From: Pseudomonas mediterranea CFBP 5447
GTDB taxonomy: Bacteria > Pseudomonadota > Gammaproteobacteria > Pseudomonadales > Pseudomonadaceae
Reading direction: 5' to 3'
Assembly (NCBI RefSeq): GCF_000774145.1
Contig: NZ_KN322983.1
Location: forward strand, 852,847-916,846
DNA length: 64,000 nt
Of the stretch, positions 45,925 to 55,411 are shown piece after piece (position 1 is the first letter of the stretch; the number at the start of each line of letters is the position of its first letter). The notes under the pieces were generated by a model that saw nothing but the letters and a program-made list of their open reading frames with translations, searched no databases and had not been told where the DNA came from. A program made the translations under genes and the position numbers.

Positions 45925-47208
45925 ATGCTTGTCGCGTCATTGACTTTCCTGCTGACCATTACCCTGGTGATCTGGCAGCCCAAAGGGCTCGGCGTCGGCT
46001 GGAGCGCGACGTTGGGCGCACTGCTGGCGTTGTTGAGCGGGGTGGTGCAGATCTCCGACATCCCGTTGGTGTGGCAGATCATCTGGAATGCCACCGGTAC
46101 CTTCGTCGCGCTGATCATCATCAGCCTGTTGCTGGACGAGGCGGGGTTCTTCGCCTGGGCAGCACTGCACGTAGCCCGGTGGGGGCGGGGCAGTGGGCGC
46201 AAGCTGTTTGCGTACATGGTGCTGCTCGGTGCCCTGGTGTCGGCATTGTTCGCCAATGACGGTGCGGCGCTGATCCTCACGCCTATTGTGATTTCCATGC
46301 TGCTGGCCCTGCGCTTTTCCCCGGCGGCGACCCTGGCTTTCGTGATGGGGGCCGGTTTCATTGCCGACACCGCGAGCCTGCCGCTGGTGGTGTCGAACCT
46401 GGTGAATATCGTCTCGGCGGATTTCTTCGGCATCGGTTTCAACCGCTACGCGGCGGTGATGGTGCCGGTGAACCTGGCGGCGGTGGCGGCCAGCCTGGCG
46501 ATCCTGATGTGGTTTTTCCGCTACGATATTCCGCGTGACTACGACCCGCATCAACTGGACGATCCGGCCAGTGCCATCCACGACACCGCCACGTTCTATG
46601 CCGGCTGGGTCGTGTTGGTGATCCTGTTGCTGGGGTGCTTTGCCCTGGAGCCCCTGGGCATTCCCATCAGTGCCATTTCGGCTGTCTGCGCCGCGTTGCT
46701 GCTGGCGGTTGCGGCGCGCGGCCACAAGATCTCCACCCGCAAGGCCATGAAGGAAGCGCCATGGCAGATCGTGATCTTTTCCCTCGGCATGTACCTGGTG
46801 GTTTATGGCCTGCGTAACGCGGGGCTGACCGATTACCTGGCCCGCTGGCTCGACGCTTTCGCCGGTTACGGCGTGTGGGGCGCGGCCATGGGCACCGGGG
46901 TGTTGACGGCATTGCTCTCGTCGGTCATGAACAACTTGCCGACGGTGCTGGTCGGTGCGTTGTCCATTGACGCCAGCCATGCCACCGGTGCGGTGAAGGA
47001 AGCGATGGTCTATGCAAACGTGATCGGCAGCGATCTGGGGCCGAAGATCACGCCGATTGGTAGTCTGGCAACGTTGCTATGGCTGCATGTGCTGGCGCGC
47101 AAGGATATCCGGATTGGCTGGGGCTACTACTTCAAGGTCGGGGTGGTGTTGACGGTGCCGGTGTTGCTGGTGACGTTGGCGGCGTTGGCGTTGCGCTTGT
47201 CCGTCTAG
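45925..47208 (+). CDS. arsB: ArsB, arsenite efflux permease
   Basis: A 427-residue membrane protein with about 12 segments that extrudes arsenite and antimonite. Family motifs include [37 protein letters not shown] and [18 protein letters not shown]. It follows arsR. No arsC or arsH follows: after a REP pair comes an opposite-strand DUF1853 gene, so this operon lacks arsenate reductase. Confidence 0.95.
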   Translation: MLVASLTFLLTITLVIWQPKGLGVGWSATLGALLALLSGVVQISDIPLVWQIIWNATGTFVALIIISLLLDEAGFFAWAALHVARWGRGSGRKLFAYMVLLGALVSALFANDGAALILTPIVISMLLALRFSPAATLAFVMGAGFIADTASLPLVVSNLVNIVSADFFGIGFNRYAAVMVPVNLAAVAASLAILMWFFRYDIPRDYDPHQLDDPASAIHDTATFYAGWVVLVILLLGCFALEPLGIPISAISAVCAALLLAVAARGHKISTRKAMKEAPWQIVIFSLGMYLVVYGLRNAGLTDYLARWLDAFAGYGVWGAAMGTGVLTALLSSVMNNLPTVLVGALSIDASHATGAVKEAMVYANVIGSDLGPKITPIGSLATLLWLHVLARKDIRIGWGYYFKVGVVLTVPVLLVTLAALALRLSV

Positions 47209-47220
47209 GCCGTAGCGGCC

Positions 47221-47317
47221 TCATCGCGAGCAGGCTCGCTCCCACAGGGGATTCATGACAAACACAAAATTTGTGTTCACTGAAGATCCATTGTGGGAGC
47301 GAGCCTGCTCGCGATGA
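47221..47317. repeat. REP pair (family B) with an extra dyad in its loop
   Basis: Inverted TCATCGCGAGCAGGCTCGCT arms enclose AACACAAAATTTGTGTT (47261-47277), a perfect 8-bp dyad around one base. The region lies between the convergent arsB and DUF1853 genes and may terminate both. Confidence 0.88.
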
Positions 47318-47334
47318 GGGCCGCCGAGGCACCG

Positions 47335-48306
47335 CTAAACTGAACCATTGCCCGGCACATCCGGCCACGGATCTGCCACCAGGAACACCCGCTCGGCCTC
47401 TTCCCACTCACCTTCGGCGTTTTCACTCAGGCGCACCATCAACTGTGCGGGCGCCATCGGGTCCAGGGCCAGCCGCCAGGCATCCAATTGCTCGATGCTC
47501 CAGGTCTGTTCTGCCGGATAATGGGCCGGGGCCAGCCAGGCGGCGCGGGGCAGGGGTTGCCAGCGGCCCGGCGGACGCTGGGCAATGAACGCCGGCCAGT
47601 CTCGCTGGCGCAGCCAACTGCCGCGCAGGTGCCTGGGATGCGCGCCGCCTGGCGGTTCGGCCTGTCCGGGCCAGGGATAAAGCAGGTAGCCCCCCAGCCA
47701 TAGCTCGGAGCGGAACCGCTCGAGGCCCGCCGGTTCAATGCCCAGTGCCGCCAGGGCTTCACGGCTCTCCGGGCGTGCCGAGATCGGTAGCTGGTGCTCC
47801 CGCAGATGGGTCAGTTTACGGTCGAGCCGGTCATGACAGCCCGGGCCAAGCCATTGCGCCGGGTCGCGGCCGTCACCCTGTTGCGGTCCCAGGTACAGCT
47901 TGATCGCCAGTTCCAGATGATGGATGCCGTCCCCGTCGCGCAGCAGCAGGTCGAGTTCACCCAGGGTCTGGCCTTCGCGGCGGATTGGCAGGTTCGCGGC
48001 AATCAGCTCGATGTCCGGCGCATGCTGCACCGCAAATTGCCACAACCGTTCGTAATAGAGGCCCAGGCGCTGGGTCCGGCTCTTGGACAGCCAGTGCAGC
48101 AGCGGGTAGCTGTCGCGGTCCAGCTGTTGCAGCCAATGTTCCAGCCGATGGGGGTGTTGCACCCAGTCGCTGCCGGTCAGGGGATGCCGTTGGGGCCAGG
48201 GCGCGTCGATGAGCATCGGCGGGGCGAGTATCACCCACGCGAGATCGCGCACCTCGGGATGGCGCAAGCGGCGGGGCAGGTCCAGCAATTCGGGAAACAG
48301 GATCAT
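47335..48306 (-). CDS. DUF1853 family protein
   Basis: A 323-residue protein of unknown function. It matches DUF1853 by pattern: [23 protein letters not shown] at the start (residues about 4-26), [14 protein letters not shown] near residue 80, and [24 protein letters not shown] near 115-138, which resembles a nuclease-like D-x(n)-E-x-K core (D-L-L-L, HLELAIK). Diverges from nadK across 103 bases. Confidence 0.85.
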   Translation of the reverse strand: MILFPELLDLPRRLRHPEVRDLAWVILAPPMLIDAPWPQRHPLTGSDWVQHPHRLEHWLQQLDRDSYPLLHWLSKSRTQRLGLYYERLWQFAVQHAPDIELIAANLPIRREGQTLGELDLLLRDGDGIHHLELAIKLYLGPQQGDGRDPAQWLGPGCHDRLDRKLTHLREHQLPISARPESREALAALGIEPAGLERFRSELWLGGYLLYPWPGQAEPPGGAHPRHLRGSWLRQRDWPAFIAQRPPGRWQPLPRAAWLAPAHYPAEQTWSIEQLDAWRLALDPMAPAQLMVRLSENAEGEWEEAERVFLVADPWPDVPGNGSV

Positions 48307-48343
48307 TTTGCGAGCATAGCCTGTAGGAAAGGCTTAAAGAATT

Positions 48344-48371
48344 TTGTCTATGGGCCGCTTTCGCCCATAAT
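48344..48371 (+). promoter_or_regulatory. Putative sigma-70 promoter of nadK
   Basis: TTGTCT (48344-48349) and CATAAT (48366-48371) with a 16-base spacer, 38 bases before the nadK ATG. The spacer contains ATGGGC and GCCCAT arms of a small dyad. Confidence 0.4.
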
Positions 48372-48409
48372 CGGGTTTTTCGCCCGCCGCAGACCCTCGC
48401 AGGAGCCCC

Positions 48410-49300
48410 ATGGAGCAATTTCGCAATATCGGCATCATCGGTCGCCTGGGCAGTTCGCAGGTGCTGGACACCGTTCGCCGCCTCAAACGTTTCCTCCTGG
48501 AGCGACACCTGCATGTGATCCTCGAAGATACCATCGCCGAAGTGCTGCCGGGCCATGGCCTGCAGACCTCGTCGCGCAAGATGCTCGGCGAAGTCTGCGA
48601 CATGGTTATCGTCGTCGGCGGCGACGGCAGCCTGCTGGGCGCCGCGCGGGCCCTGGCGCGGCACAACATTCCCGTGCTGGGGATCAACCGCGGCAGCCTC
48701 GGTTTTCTCACCGATATCCGCCCCGACGAGCTGGAAACCAAAGTGGCCGAGGTACTCGACGGCCATTATCTGGTGGAAAACCGCTTCCTGCTGCAAGCCG
48801 AGGTCCGCCGTCACGCCGAGGCCATCGGCCAGGGCGACGCCCTCAACGACGTGGTGCTGCACCCCGGCAAATCCACGCGCATGATCGAATTCGAGCTGTA
48901 CATCGACGGCCAGTTCGTCTGCAGCCAGAAGGCCGACGGCCTGATCGTCGCCACGCCTACCGGTTCCACTGCCTACGCACTGTCCGCCGGTGGCCCGATC
49001 ATGCATCCCAAGCTCGACGCTATTGTGATTGTGCCCATGTACCCCCATACCTTGTCTGGGCGACCCATCGTGGTCGATGGCAACAGCGAGCTGAAAATCG
49101 TCGTGTCCAAGGATATGCAGATCTACCCGCAAGTGTCCTGCGATGGCCAGAACCATTTTACCTGCGCGCCGGGTGACACCATCACCGTCAGCAAGAAGGC
49201 GCAGAAGCTGCGCCTGATCCATCCCCTGGATCACAATTACTACGAAGTCTGCCGGACCAAGCTCGGCTGGGGCAGTCGATTGGGAGGTAGAGGCGACTGA
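48410..49300 (+). CDS. nadK: NAD kinase
   Basis: A 296-residue enzyme that phosphorylates NAD to NADP. The GGDG motif (VVGGDGSLLGAARAL) and the glycine-rich GSTAYALSAGGPIMHP are intact; LGINRGSLGFLTDI is also conserved. AGGAG precedes the ATG. It overlaps the downstream phosphoesterase by one base. The cluster matches PA3088-PA3083. Confidence 0.96.
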   Translation: MEQFRNIGIIGRLGSSQVLDTVRRLKRFLLERHLHVILEDTIAEVLPGHGLQTSSRKMLGEVCDMVIVVGGDGSLLGAARALARHNIPVLGINRGSLGFLTDIRPDELETKVAEVLDGHYLVENRFLLQAEVRRHAEAIGQGDALNDVVLHPGKSTRMIEFELYIDGQFVCSQKADGLIVATPTGSTAYALSAGGPIMHPKLDAIVIVPMYPHTLSGRPIVVDGNSELKIVVSKDMQIYPQVSCDGQNHFTCAPGDTITVSKKAQKLRLIHPLDHNYYEVCRTKLGWGSRLGGRGD

Positions 49301-50271
49301 TGCTCGATCCTGCGCGCAGTTACGATCTGATCGGTGACGTGCACGGATGCGCCCTGACCCTGGAACACCTGCTGGACCGACTCGGTTACCACAAGCAGGG
49401 CGGGGTCTGGCGGCATCCGTCGCGCATGGCCGTGTTCCTGGGCGATATCATCGACCGTGGGCCGCGAATCCGCGAGGCGTTGCACATCGTCCACGACATG
49501 GTCGTGGCCGGTCAGGCGTTGTGCATCATGGGCAACCACGAGTTCAACGCCCTGGGCTGGAGCACGCCGGCACCGCCCGGCAGCGGCCAGCGCCATGTGC
49601 GCGAACACACGCCGCGGCATGCCCGCCTGCTCAAGGAAACCCTGACCCAGTTCGAACAATACCCTGGCGAATGGCACGACTTCCTCCAGTGGTTCTATGA
49701 ACTGCCGCTGTTTGTCGACGCCGGTCGCTTCCGGGTGGTCCACGCCTGCTGGGATGCCGGCCTGATCGAGCCGTTGCGGGGCCTGTTCCCGGACGGTCGG
49801 ATCGACGAACCGTTTCTCCAGGCTTCGGCGCAGGCGGGCAGTTTCGCCTGCACGGTGTTCGATCGCCTGCTGCGCGGCACCGACATGCGCCTGCCCCACG
49901 GCATGACGCTGACCGGGGGCGATGGCCTGACCCGTTCGTTCTTCCGTACCAAATTCTGGGAGGACGATCCGAAAACCTACGGCGACATCGTGTTCCAACC
50001 CGATGCCTTGCCCGAGCCGGTGGCACGCAGGCCGCTGTCCCCGGATGAAAAGAACAACCTGCTGCGCTACGGCGCCGATGAGCCACTGCTGTTTGTCGGT
50101 CACTACTGGCGCAGCGGCAAACCCGCGCCGATCCGCGCGAACCTGGCGTGCCTGGACTACAGTGCGGTGCTCTACGGCAAGTTGGCCGCCTATCGCCTGG
50201 ACCAGGAAACCCAGCTGGACCCGCATAAATTCGTCTGGGTCGATGTGGAGCGTCCGGAGATGGTGAAATGA
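49300..50271 (+). CDS. Calcineurin-like metallophosphoesterase
   Basis: A 323-residue cytoplasmic protein with the dinuclear metal motifs GDVHG (near 12), LGDIIDRG (near 49) and MGNHEFNALGW (near 70), and a late FVGHYWRSG. The layout is that of PrpE/ApaH-like phosphatases. The substrate is unknown. It overlaps nadK by one base and the rhomboid gene by four, so it is translationally coupled. Confidence 0.92.
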   Translation: MLDPARSYDLIGDVHGCALTLEHLLDRLGYHKQGGVWRHPSRMAVFLGDIIDRGPRIREALHIVHDMVVAGQALCIMGNHEFNALGWSTPAPPGSGQRHVREHTPRHARLLKETLTQFEQYPGEWHDFLQWFYELPLFVDAGRFRVVHACWDAGLIEPLRGLFPDGRIDEPFLQASAQAGSFACTVFDRLLRGTDMRLPHGMTLTGGDGLTRSFFRTKFWEDDPKTYGDIVFQPDALPEPVARRPLSPDEKNNLLRYGADEPLLFVGHYWRSGKPAPIRANLACLDYSAVLYGKLAAYRLDQETQLDPHKFVWVDVERPEMVK

Positions 50272-51143
50272 GCCTCGTCGCGGTGTTGCGCCTGCCTTTG
50301 GCGGTGGATCTGAGCGGCTTCGTCAAGCTCCTGCAGCGCCTGCAAGTGCCTCACCGCGTCAGCGAAGAGGCGGGCGAGCAGGTGCTCTGGGTGCCAGACG
50401 AAATCGGTGAAGACGTGCGCTCCCTGTACGCGCGTTTTCCGGTGGGCGATCCGGAGCAGACGTTGGAGCTCCCAGCCTTGGGCACCACCACGCGACGGCC
50501 CGGGTTCGTCGAACAACTGACCCGAAGCCCCGTCACCGCCCTGGTACTGTTGCTGAGTCTGGTAGTCAGCGCCGTGACCCTGCTGGGCGATAATCTCCAG
50601 GCGTTGCGGTGGCTGACCTTCCTGGAATTTCGTGTGGTCGGTGACTACATCCAGTTCTCGCCCCTGGCCGATAGCCTGGCGGCAGGGCAGTGGTGGCGCC
50701 TGGTGACGCCGATGCTGATTCACTTCGGCTTCCTGCACATCGCCATGAATGGCATGTGGTACTGGGAGCTGGGGCGGCGGATCGAAGCGCGCCAGGGCAG
50801 CATCAACCTGCTCGGGCTGACGCTGCTGTTCAGCTTCGTGTCCAACTTCGTCCAGTATGCTGTCAGCGGCGCGACGCTGTTCGGTGGCTTGTCCGGTGTA
50901 TTGTACGGCCTGCTGGGCCACTGCTGGATCTATCAACTGCTGGCGCCGAACCCGGCCTATCACTTGCCCCGTGGGGTTCTGGTGATGATGCTGGTATGGC
51001 TGGCGCTGTGCCTGTCCGGGCTGGTCTCGATGATCGGTTTCGGCGAAATCGCCAACGGCGCTCATGTCGGCGGCCTGCTCGTCGGCTGCTTCACGGGCTT
51101 GTTGGGCGGGCTGTTTGCCCGTCGTAAAATGGCCCGACAATGA
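50268..51143 (+). CDS. Rhomboid intramembrane serine protease
   Basis: A 291-residue protein. A cytoplasmic N-terminal domain (about 1-80) is followed by six membrane segments. The catalytic Ser is in FGGLSGVLYGLLG (G-x-S-G) and the His in NGAHVGGLLVG; the first-loop WWRLVTPMLIHFGFLHIAMN motif is intact. GlpG-like. Substrates are unknown. ATGA overlap with the phosphoesterase gene. Confidence 0.94.
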   Translation: MSLVAVLRLPLAVDLSGFVKLLQRLQVPHRVSEEAGEQVLWVPDEIGEDVRSLYARFPVGDPEQTLELPALGTTTRRPGFVEQLTRSPVTALVLLLSLVVSAVTLLGDNLQALRWLTFLEFRVVGDYIQFSPLADSLAAGQWWRLVTPMLIHFGFLHIAMNGMWYWELGRRIEARQGSINLLGLTLLFSFVSNFVQYAVSGATLFGGLSGVLYGLLGHCWIYQLLAPNPAYHLPRGVLVMMLVWLALCLSGLVSMIGFGEIANGAHVGGLLVGCFTGLLGGLFARRKMARQ

Positions 51144-51146
51144 TCC

Positions 51147-51171
51147 TGTGGCGAGGGAGCTTGCTCGCCGC
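51147..51171. repeat. Family A half element
   Basis: TGTGGCGAGGGAGCTTGCTCGCC immediately after the rhomboid stop codon, without an inverse partner. The hairpin arms (GCGAGGGAGC...GCTCGC) are partial. Confidence 0.7.
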
Positions 51172-51224
51172 GGACCGAAGCCAACTTATCTTTATTGCCA
51201 CTTAAACGAACGCGCGGAGACCCC

Positions 51225-51485
51225 ATGTCCTCGTTCAACGAAATGATCCAGAACATCACCCCCGACATCTACAAGAGCCTGAAGCTGGCCGTGGAAATCG
51301 GTAAATGGGCCGATGGCAACAAGCTCACTGCCGAACAACGCGAGTTGTCGTTGCAGGCGATGATCGCCTGGGAAATCCAGAACCTGCCCGAAGAAGAGCG
51401 CACCGGTTACATGGGCCCGCAGGAGTGCCAGTCGAAATCGATCGAAGTGCCGAACATCCTGTTCAAGTCGGATGCCATCCATTGA
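51225..51485 (+). CDS. DUF1315 (YeaC-like) family protein
   Basis: An 86-residue helical protein, MSSFNEMIQNITPDIYKSL at the start and GYMGPQECQSKS near the end, matching DUF1315. GGAGA precedes ATG 51225. It overlaps the next gene by four bases (TTGA). Function is unknown. Confidence 0.88.
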   Translation: MSSFNEMIQNITPDIYKSLKLAVEIGKWADGNKLTAEQRELSLQAMIAWEIQNLPEEERTGYMGPQECQSKSIEVPNILFKSDAIH

Positions 51486-52312
51486 TCGAGATCGGCCGCG
51501 GTGCAATCAGCAAGATGTCGGCACGCCTGGACGGGCCGACCGTTCAATATGCCTTTCGCCTGGGCGATGTCGAGGTGCCGGTCAACCCGTTGATCGGCAG
51601 CACGGTGCGCCTGGAGTTTCTTGGCGCGATCCACTGCAGCCACTGCGGACGCCGGACCAAGACCAGTTTCAGCCAGGGTTATTGCTACCCGTGCATGACC
51701 AAGCTGGCGCAATGCGATGTGTGCATCATGAGCCCCGAACGCTGCCATTTCGAGGCGGGTACCTGCCGTGAGCCGGCGTGGGGCGAGCAGTTCTGCATGA
51801 CCGATCATGTGGTGTACCTGGCCAATTCCTCGGGCGTGAAGGTCGGTATCACCCGCGCCACGCAACTGCCGACCCGCTGGCTGGACCAGGGCGCCAGCCA
51901 GGCGTTGCCGATCCTGCGCGTGGCCACGCGCCAGCAGTCGGGGTTCGTCGAAGACCTGTTCCGCAGCCAGGTGGCGGACAAGACCAACTGGCGCGCCCTG
52001 CTCAAGGGCGATGCGGTCGCGGTGGACCTGCCGCGCATCCGCGATTCGTTGTTTGAAAGTTGCGCCCAGGGATTGCAAGGCTTGCAGGAACGATTCGGCC
52101 TGCAGGCGATCCAGACCATAGCGGACGTCGAACCCCTCGAGATCCGTTATCCGGTGGAGCAATACCCGGCCAAGATCGTCAGCTTCAACCTGGACAAGGA
52201 CCCGATTGCCGAAGGCACGCTGCTGGGGATCAAGGGCCAGTACCTTATTTTCGACACCGGCGTGATCAACATTCGTAAATACACGGCTTACCAGCTCGCC
52301 GTGCATCAGTAG
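51482..52312 (+). CDS. DUF2797 family protein
   Basis: A 276-residue protein with a zinc-ribbon-like cluster: CSHCGRRTK, CYPCM, CDVCIMSPERCHF and later CREP and FCMTDH. This is followed by a GIY-YIG-like segment (VYLANSSGVKVGITRA). The TTG start at 51482 overlaps the DUF1315 stop and keeps the conserved LIEIGRGAISKM; ATG 51515 is the fallback. Function is unknown. It lies 13 bases before pepN. Confidence 0.85.
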   Translation: MIEIGRGAISKMSARLDGPTVQYAFRLGDVEVPVNPLIGSTVRLEFLGAIHCSHCGRRTKTSFSQGYCYPCMTKLAQCDVCIMSPERCHFEAGTCREPAWGEQFCMTDHVVYLANSSGVKVGITRATQLPTRWLDQGASQALPILRVATRQQSGFVEDLFRSQVADKTNWRALLKGDAVAVDLPRIRDSLFESCAQGLQGLQERFGLQAIQTIADVEPLEIRYPVEQYPAKIVSFNLDKDPIAEGTLLGIKGQYLIFDTGVINIRKYTAYQLAVHQ

Positions 52313-52325
52313 AAGGATTCGACCC

Positions 52326-54983
52326 ATGCGCACCGAACAACCGAAGATGATCTACCTGAAGGACTATCAGGCCCCTGAGTACCTGATCGACGAGACGCAC
52401 CTGACCTTCGAGTTGTTCGAGGACCACAGCCTGGTCCATGCGCAACTGGTGATGCGTCGCAACCCCGAGCGGGGTGCCGGGCTGCCGCCGCTGGTGCTCG
52501 ACGGGCAGCACCTGGAGCTGGTCTCGATCAAGCTCGACGACACCGACCTGGCGTCGGGCGATTACCAGTTGGACGACAGCCACCTGACCTTGCAACCCAA
52601 GGCCCAGGCTTTCACCGTCGACACCACGGTACGGATCCACCCGGAAACCAACTCCGCCCTGGAGGGCCTGTACAAGTCCGGCGGCATGTTCTGCACCCAG
52701 TGCGAGGCCGAGGGTTTCCGCAAGATCACCTACTACCTCGACCGTCCGGACGTGATGAGCAAGTTCACCACCACCGTGGTGGCCGAGCAGCACAGCTATC
52801 CGGTGCTGCTGTCCAACGGCAACCCGATTGCCAGCGGCCCCGGCGAAGACGGCCGGCACTGGGTGACCTGGGAAGACCCGTTCAAGAAGCCTGCCTACCT
52901 GTTCGCCCTGGTGGCCGGTGACCTGTGGTGCGTCGAAGACACCTTCACCACCATGACCGAACGCACCGTGGCGCTACGCATCTACGTCGAGCCGGAAAAC
53001 ATCGATAAATGCCAGCACGCCATGACCAGCCTGAAGAAGTCCATGCGCTGGGACGAGGAGGTGTACGGCCGTGAGTACGACCTGGACATCTTCATGATCG
53101 TCGCGGTCAACGACTTCAACATGGGCGCCATGGAGAACAAGGGCCTCAATATCTTCAACTCCAGCGCGGTGCTGGCCCGCGCCGAAACCGCCACCGACGC
53201 CGCGCACCAGCGGGTCGAGGCCATCGTTGCCCACGAATATTTCCATAACTGGTCGGGCAACCGCGTGACCTGCCGCGACTGGTTCCAGCTGTCGCTCAAG
53301 GAAGGCTTCACGGTGTTCCGCGACGCCGGGTTCTCGGCCGACATGAACTCCGCCACCGTCAAGCGCATCCAGGACGTGGCCTACCTGCGTACCCATCAGT
53401 TCGCCGAAGATGCCGGCCCCATGGCCCATCCGGTGCGCCCGGACAGCTTCATCGAGATTGCCAACTTCTACACCCTGACCGTGTACGAAAAGGGCTCGGA
53501 AGTGGTCGGTATGATCCACACCCTGTTGGGCCCTGAAGGCTTCCGCAAGGGCAGCGATCTCTATTTCCAGCGCCACGACGGCCAGGCCGTGACCTGCGAT
53601 GATTTCGTCAAGGCCATGGAAGATGCCAACGGCGTCGACCTGACCCAGTTCAAGCGCTGGTACAGCCAGGCCGGTACGCCACGGCTGGCGGTCAGCGAGT
53701 CCTACGATGCCGCCGCCAAGACCTATAGCCTGACCTTCCGCCAGAGCTGCCCGCCGACTCCGGACAAGGCGGAAAAACTGCCGTTCGTGATTCCCGTCGA
53801 GCTGGGCCTGCTGGACAGCCGGGGCGCCGAGATCCCGTTGCGCCTGAGCGGCGAGGCAGCGGCAAACGGCACGTCCCGGGTGATTTCGGTGACCGAAGCC
53901 GAGCAGACCTTCACCTTCGTCGACATCGCCGAAAAGCCGCTGCCGTCCTTGCTGCGGGGCTTCTCGGCGCCGGTGAAGCTGAGCTTCCCGTATGACCGCG
54001 ACCAATTGATGTTCCTGATGCAGCACGACAGCGACGGCTTCAACCGTTGGGATGCCGGCCAGCAGCTGTCGGTGCAGGTGCTGCAGGAACTGATCGCCCA
54101 GCATCAGCAGGGCACGAGCCTGGTGCTGGACCCGCGTCTGATGACTGCCTTGCGCACGGTGCTGTCCGACGAATCCCTGGATCAGGCCATGGTCGCGGAA
54201 ATGCTCTCGCTGCCAAGCGAAGCCTATCTGACGGAAATCAGCGAAGTGGCCGACGTCGAGGCGATCCATGCCGCCCGTGAGTTCGCCCGCCAGCAATTGG
54301 CTGACAACCTGTTCGAAGCCCTGTGGCTGCGCTACGAGGCCAACCGCGACTTGTCGAAGCGCACACCGTATGTGGCCGAAGCCGAGCATTTTGCCCGCCG
54401 TGCCTTGCAGAACATCGCCTTGTCGTACCTGATGCTGACCGACAAGCCCGAGGTGCTGAGCGCGACCCTGGAGCAGTTCGACAGCGCCGACAACATGACC
54501 GAACGCCTCACGGCCCTGGCGGTGCTGGTCAATTCGCCATACGAAACCGAGAAGGCCCGGGCGCTGGAAGTGTTTGCGGAGAATTTCAAGGGCAACCCGC
54601 TGGTCATGGACCAGTGGTTCAGCGTCCAGGCCGGCAGCCCGTTGCCGGGTGGCCTGGCGCGGGTCAAGGCGCTGATGGAGCACCCGGCGTTCAACATCAA
54701 GAACCCGAACAAGGTACGGGCACTGATCGGTGCGTTCGCCGGGCAGAACCTGATCAACTTCCACGCCGCCGACGGCTCGGGTTACCGCTTCCTGGCGGAC
54801 CTGGTCATCCAGCTCAACGGCTTCAACCCGCAGATCGCCTCGCGACAACTGGCGCCGCTGACCCGCTGGCGCAAATACGACAGCGCCCGCCAGGCGCTGA
54901 TGAAGGCCGAGCTGGAGCGCATCCTGGCATCCGGCGGGCTGTCCAGCGATGTGTTCGAGGTGGTGAGCAAGAGTCTGGCTTGA
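52326..54983 (+). CDS. pepN: Aminopeptidase N (PepN)
   Basis: An 885-residue M1 zinc aminopeptidase of the cytoplasm. The exopeptidase motif GAMEN (MGAMENKGLNIFN) and the zinc motif HEYFHNWSGN with the third ligand Glu in LSLKEGFTVFRD are intact. Length matches E. coli PepN (870). It is the last gene of the nadK-pepN cluster; downstream are family C palindromes. Confidence 0.97.
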   Translation: MRTEQPKMIYLKDYQAPEYLIDETHLTFELFEDHSLVHAQLVMRRNPERGAGLPPLVLDGQHLELVSIKLDDTDLASGDYQLDDSHLTLQPKAQAFTVDTTVRIHPETNSALEGLYKSGGMFCTQCEAEGFRKITYYLDRPDVMSKFTTTVVAEQHSYPVLLSNGNPIASGPGEDGRHWVTWEDPFKKPAYLFALVAGDLWCVEDTFTTMTERTVALRIYVEPENIDKCQHAMTSLKKSMRWDEEVYGREYDLDIFMIVAVNDFNMGAMENKGLNIFNSSAVLARAETATDAAHQRVEAIVAHEYFHNWSGNRVTCRDWFQLSLKEGFTVFRDAGFSADMNSATVKRIQDVAYLRTHQFAEDAGPMAHPVRPDSFIEIANFYTLTVYEKGSEVVGMIHTLLGPEGFRKGSDLYFQRHDGQAVTCDDFVKAMEDANGVDLTQFKRWYSQAGTPRLAVSESYDAAAKTYSLTFRQSCPPTPDKAEKLPFVIPVELGLLDSRGAEIPLRLSGEAAANGTSRVISVTEAEQTFTFVDIAEKPLPSLLRGFSAPVKLSFPYDRDQLMFLMQHDSDGFNRWDAGQQLSVQVLQELIAQHQQGTSLVLDPRLMTALRTVLSDESLDQAMVAEMLSLPSEAYLTEISEVADVEAIHAAREFARQQLADNLFEALWLRYEANRDLSKRTPYVAEAEHFARRALQNIALSYLMLTDKPEVLSATLEQFDSADNMTERLTALAVLVNSPYETEKARALEVFAENFKGNPLVMDQWFSVQAGSPLPGGLARVKALMEHPAFNIKNPNKVRALIGAFAGQNLINFHAADGSGYRFLADLVIQLNGFNPQIASRQLAPLTRWRKYDSARQALMKAELERILASGGLSSDVFEVVSKSLA

Positions 54984-54990
54984 CTCGATT

Positions 54991-55126
54991 GATCGTTCCC
55001 ACGCAGGCGCACTGATCGTTCCCACGCTCCGCGTGGGAACGCATCTGGTGACGCTCTGCGTCATGCCTCAAAGCGGACGCGGAGCGTCCATGGCTGCATT
55101 CCCACGCGGAGCGTGGGAACGATCGA
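54991..55126. repeat. Family C palindrome cluster
   Basis: Several copies of the GATCGTTCCCACGCTCCGCG unit in both orientations, including GGAGCGTCCATGGCTGCATT. They form nested hairpins over 136 bases. Together with the next element they fill the 428-base gap after pepN. Confidence 0.88.
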
Positions 55127-55156
55127 TAAAACAGCGGGTGAGCCAGGAGCGGGGAG

Positions 55157-55194
55157 GCCTTCGGCCTCCAGCGGGAGCAAGCTCCCTCGCCACA
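55157..55194. repeat. Family A half element
   Basis: AGGCCTTCGGCCT hairpin joined to CAGCGGGAGCAAGCTCCCTC and GCCACA. It is a single arm without a partner. Bases 55195-55411 upstream of the YCF48 gene hold no gene I can see. Confidence 0.75.
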
Positions 55195-55411
55195 TTCATC
55201 ATCCTCGCGAATACCTTCTGATTCACCTCTAGCCGATCTCCCCCTGGTTAACAAAAGATAACGTGGCGTCGATTGTCAGGCCTTCCGAAAGCCCGATAGG
55301 ATAGGTCAGCTTCCGAAGTGGCTCTAGATTGCAGGTTTGCGCCCCGATCGAGCTGCCTACGGCGCCCTGAAAGGCCGTATGGCCGAACAATAATAATGGG
55401 GGAAAAGGTCT

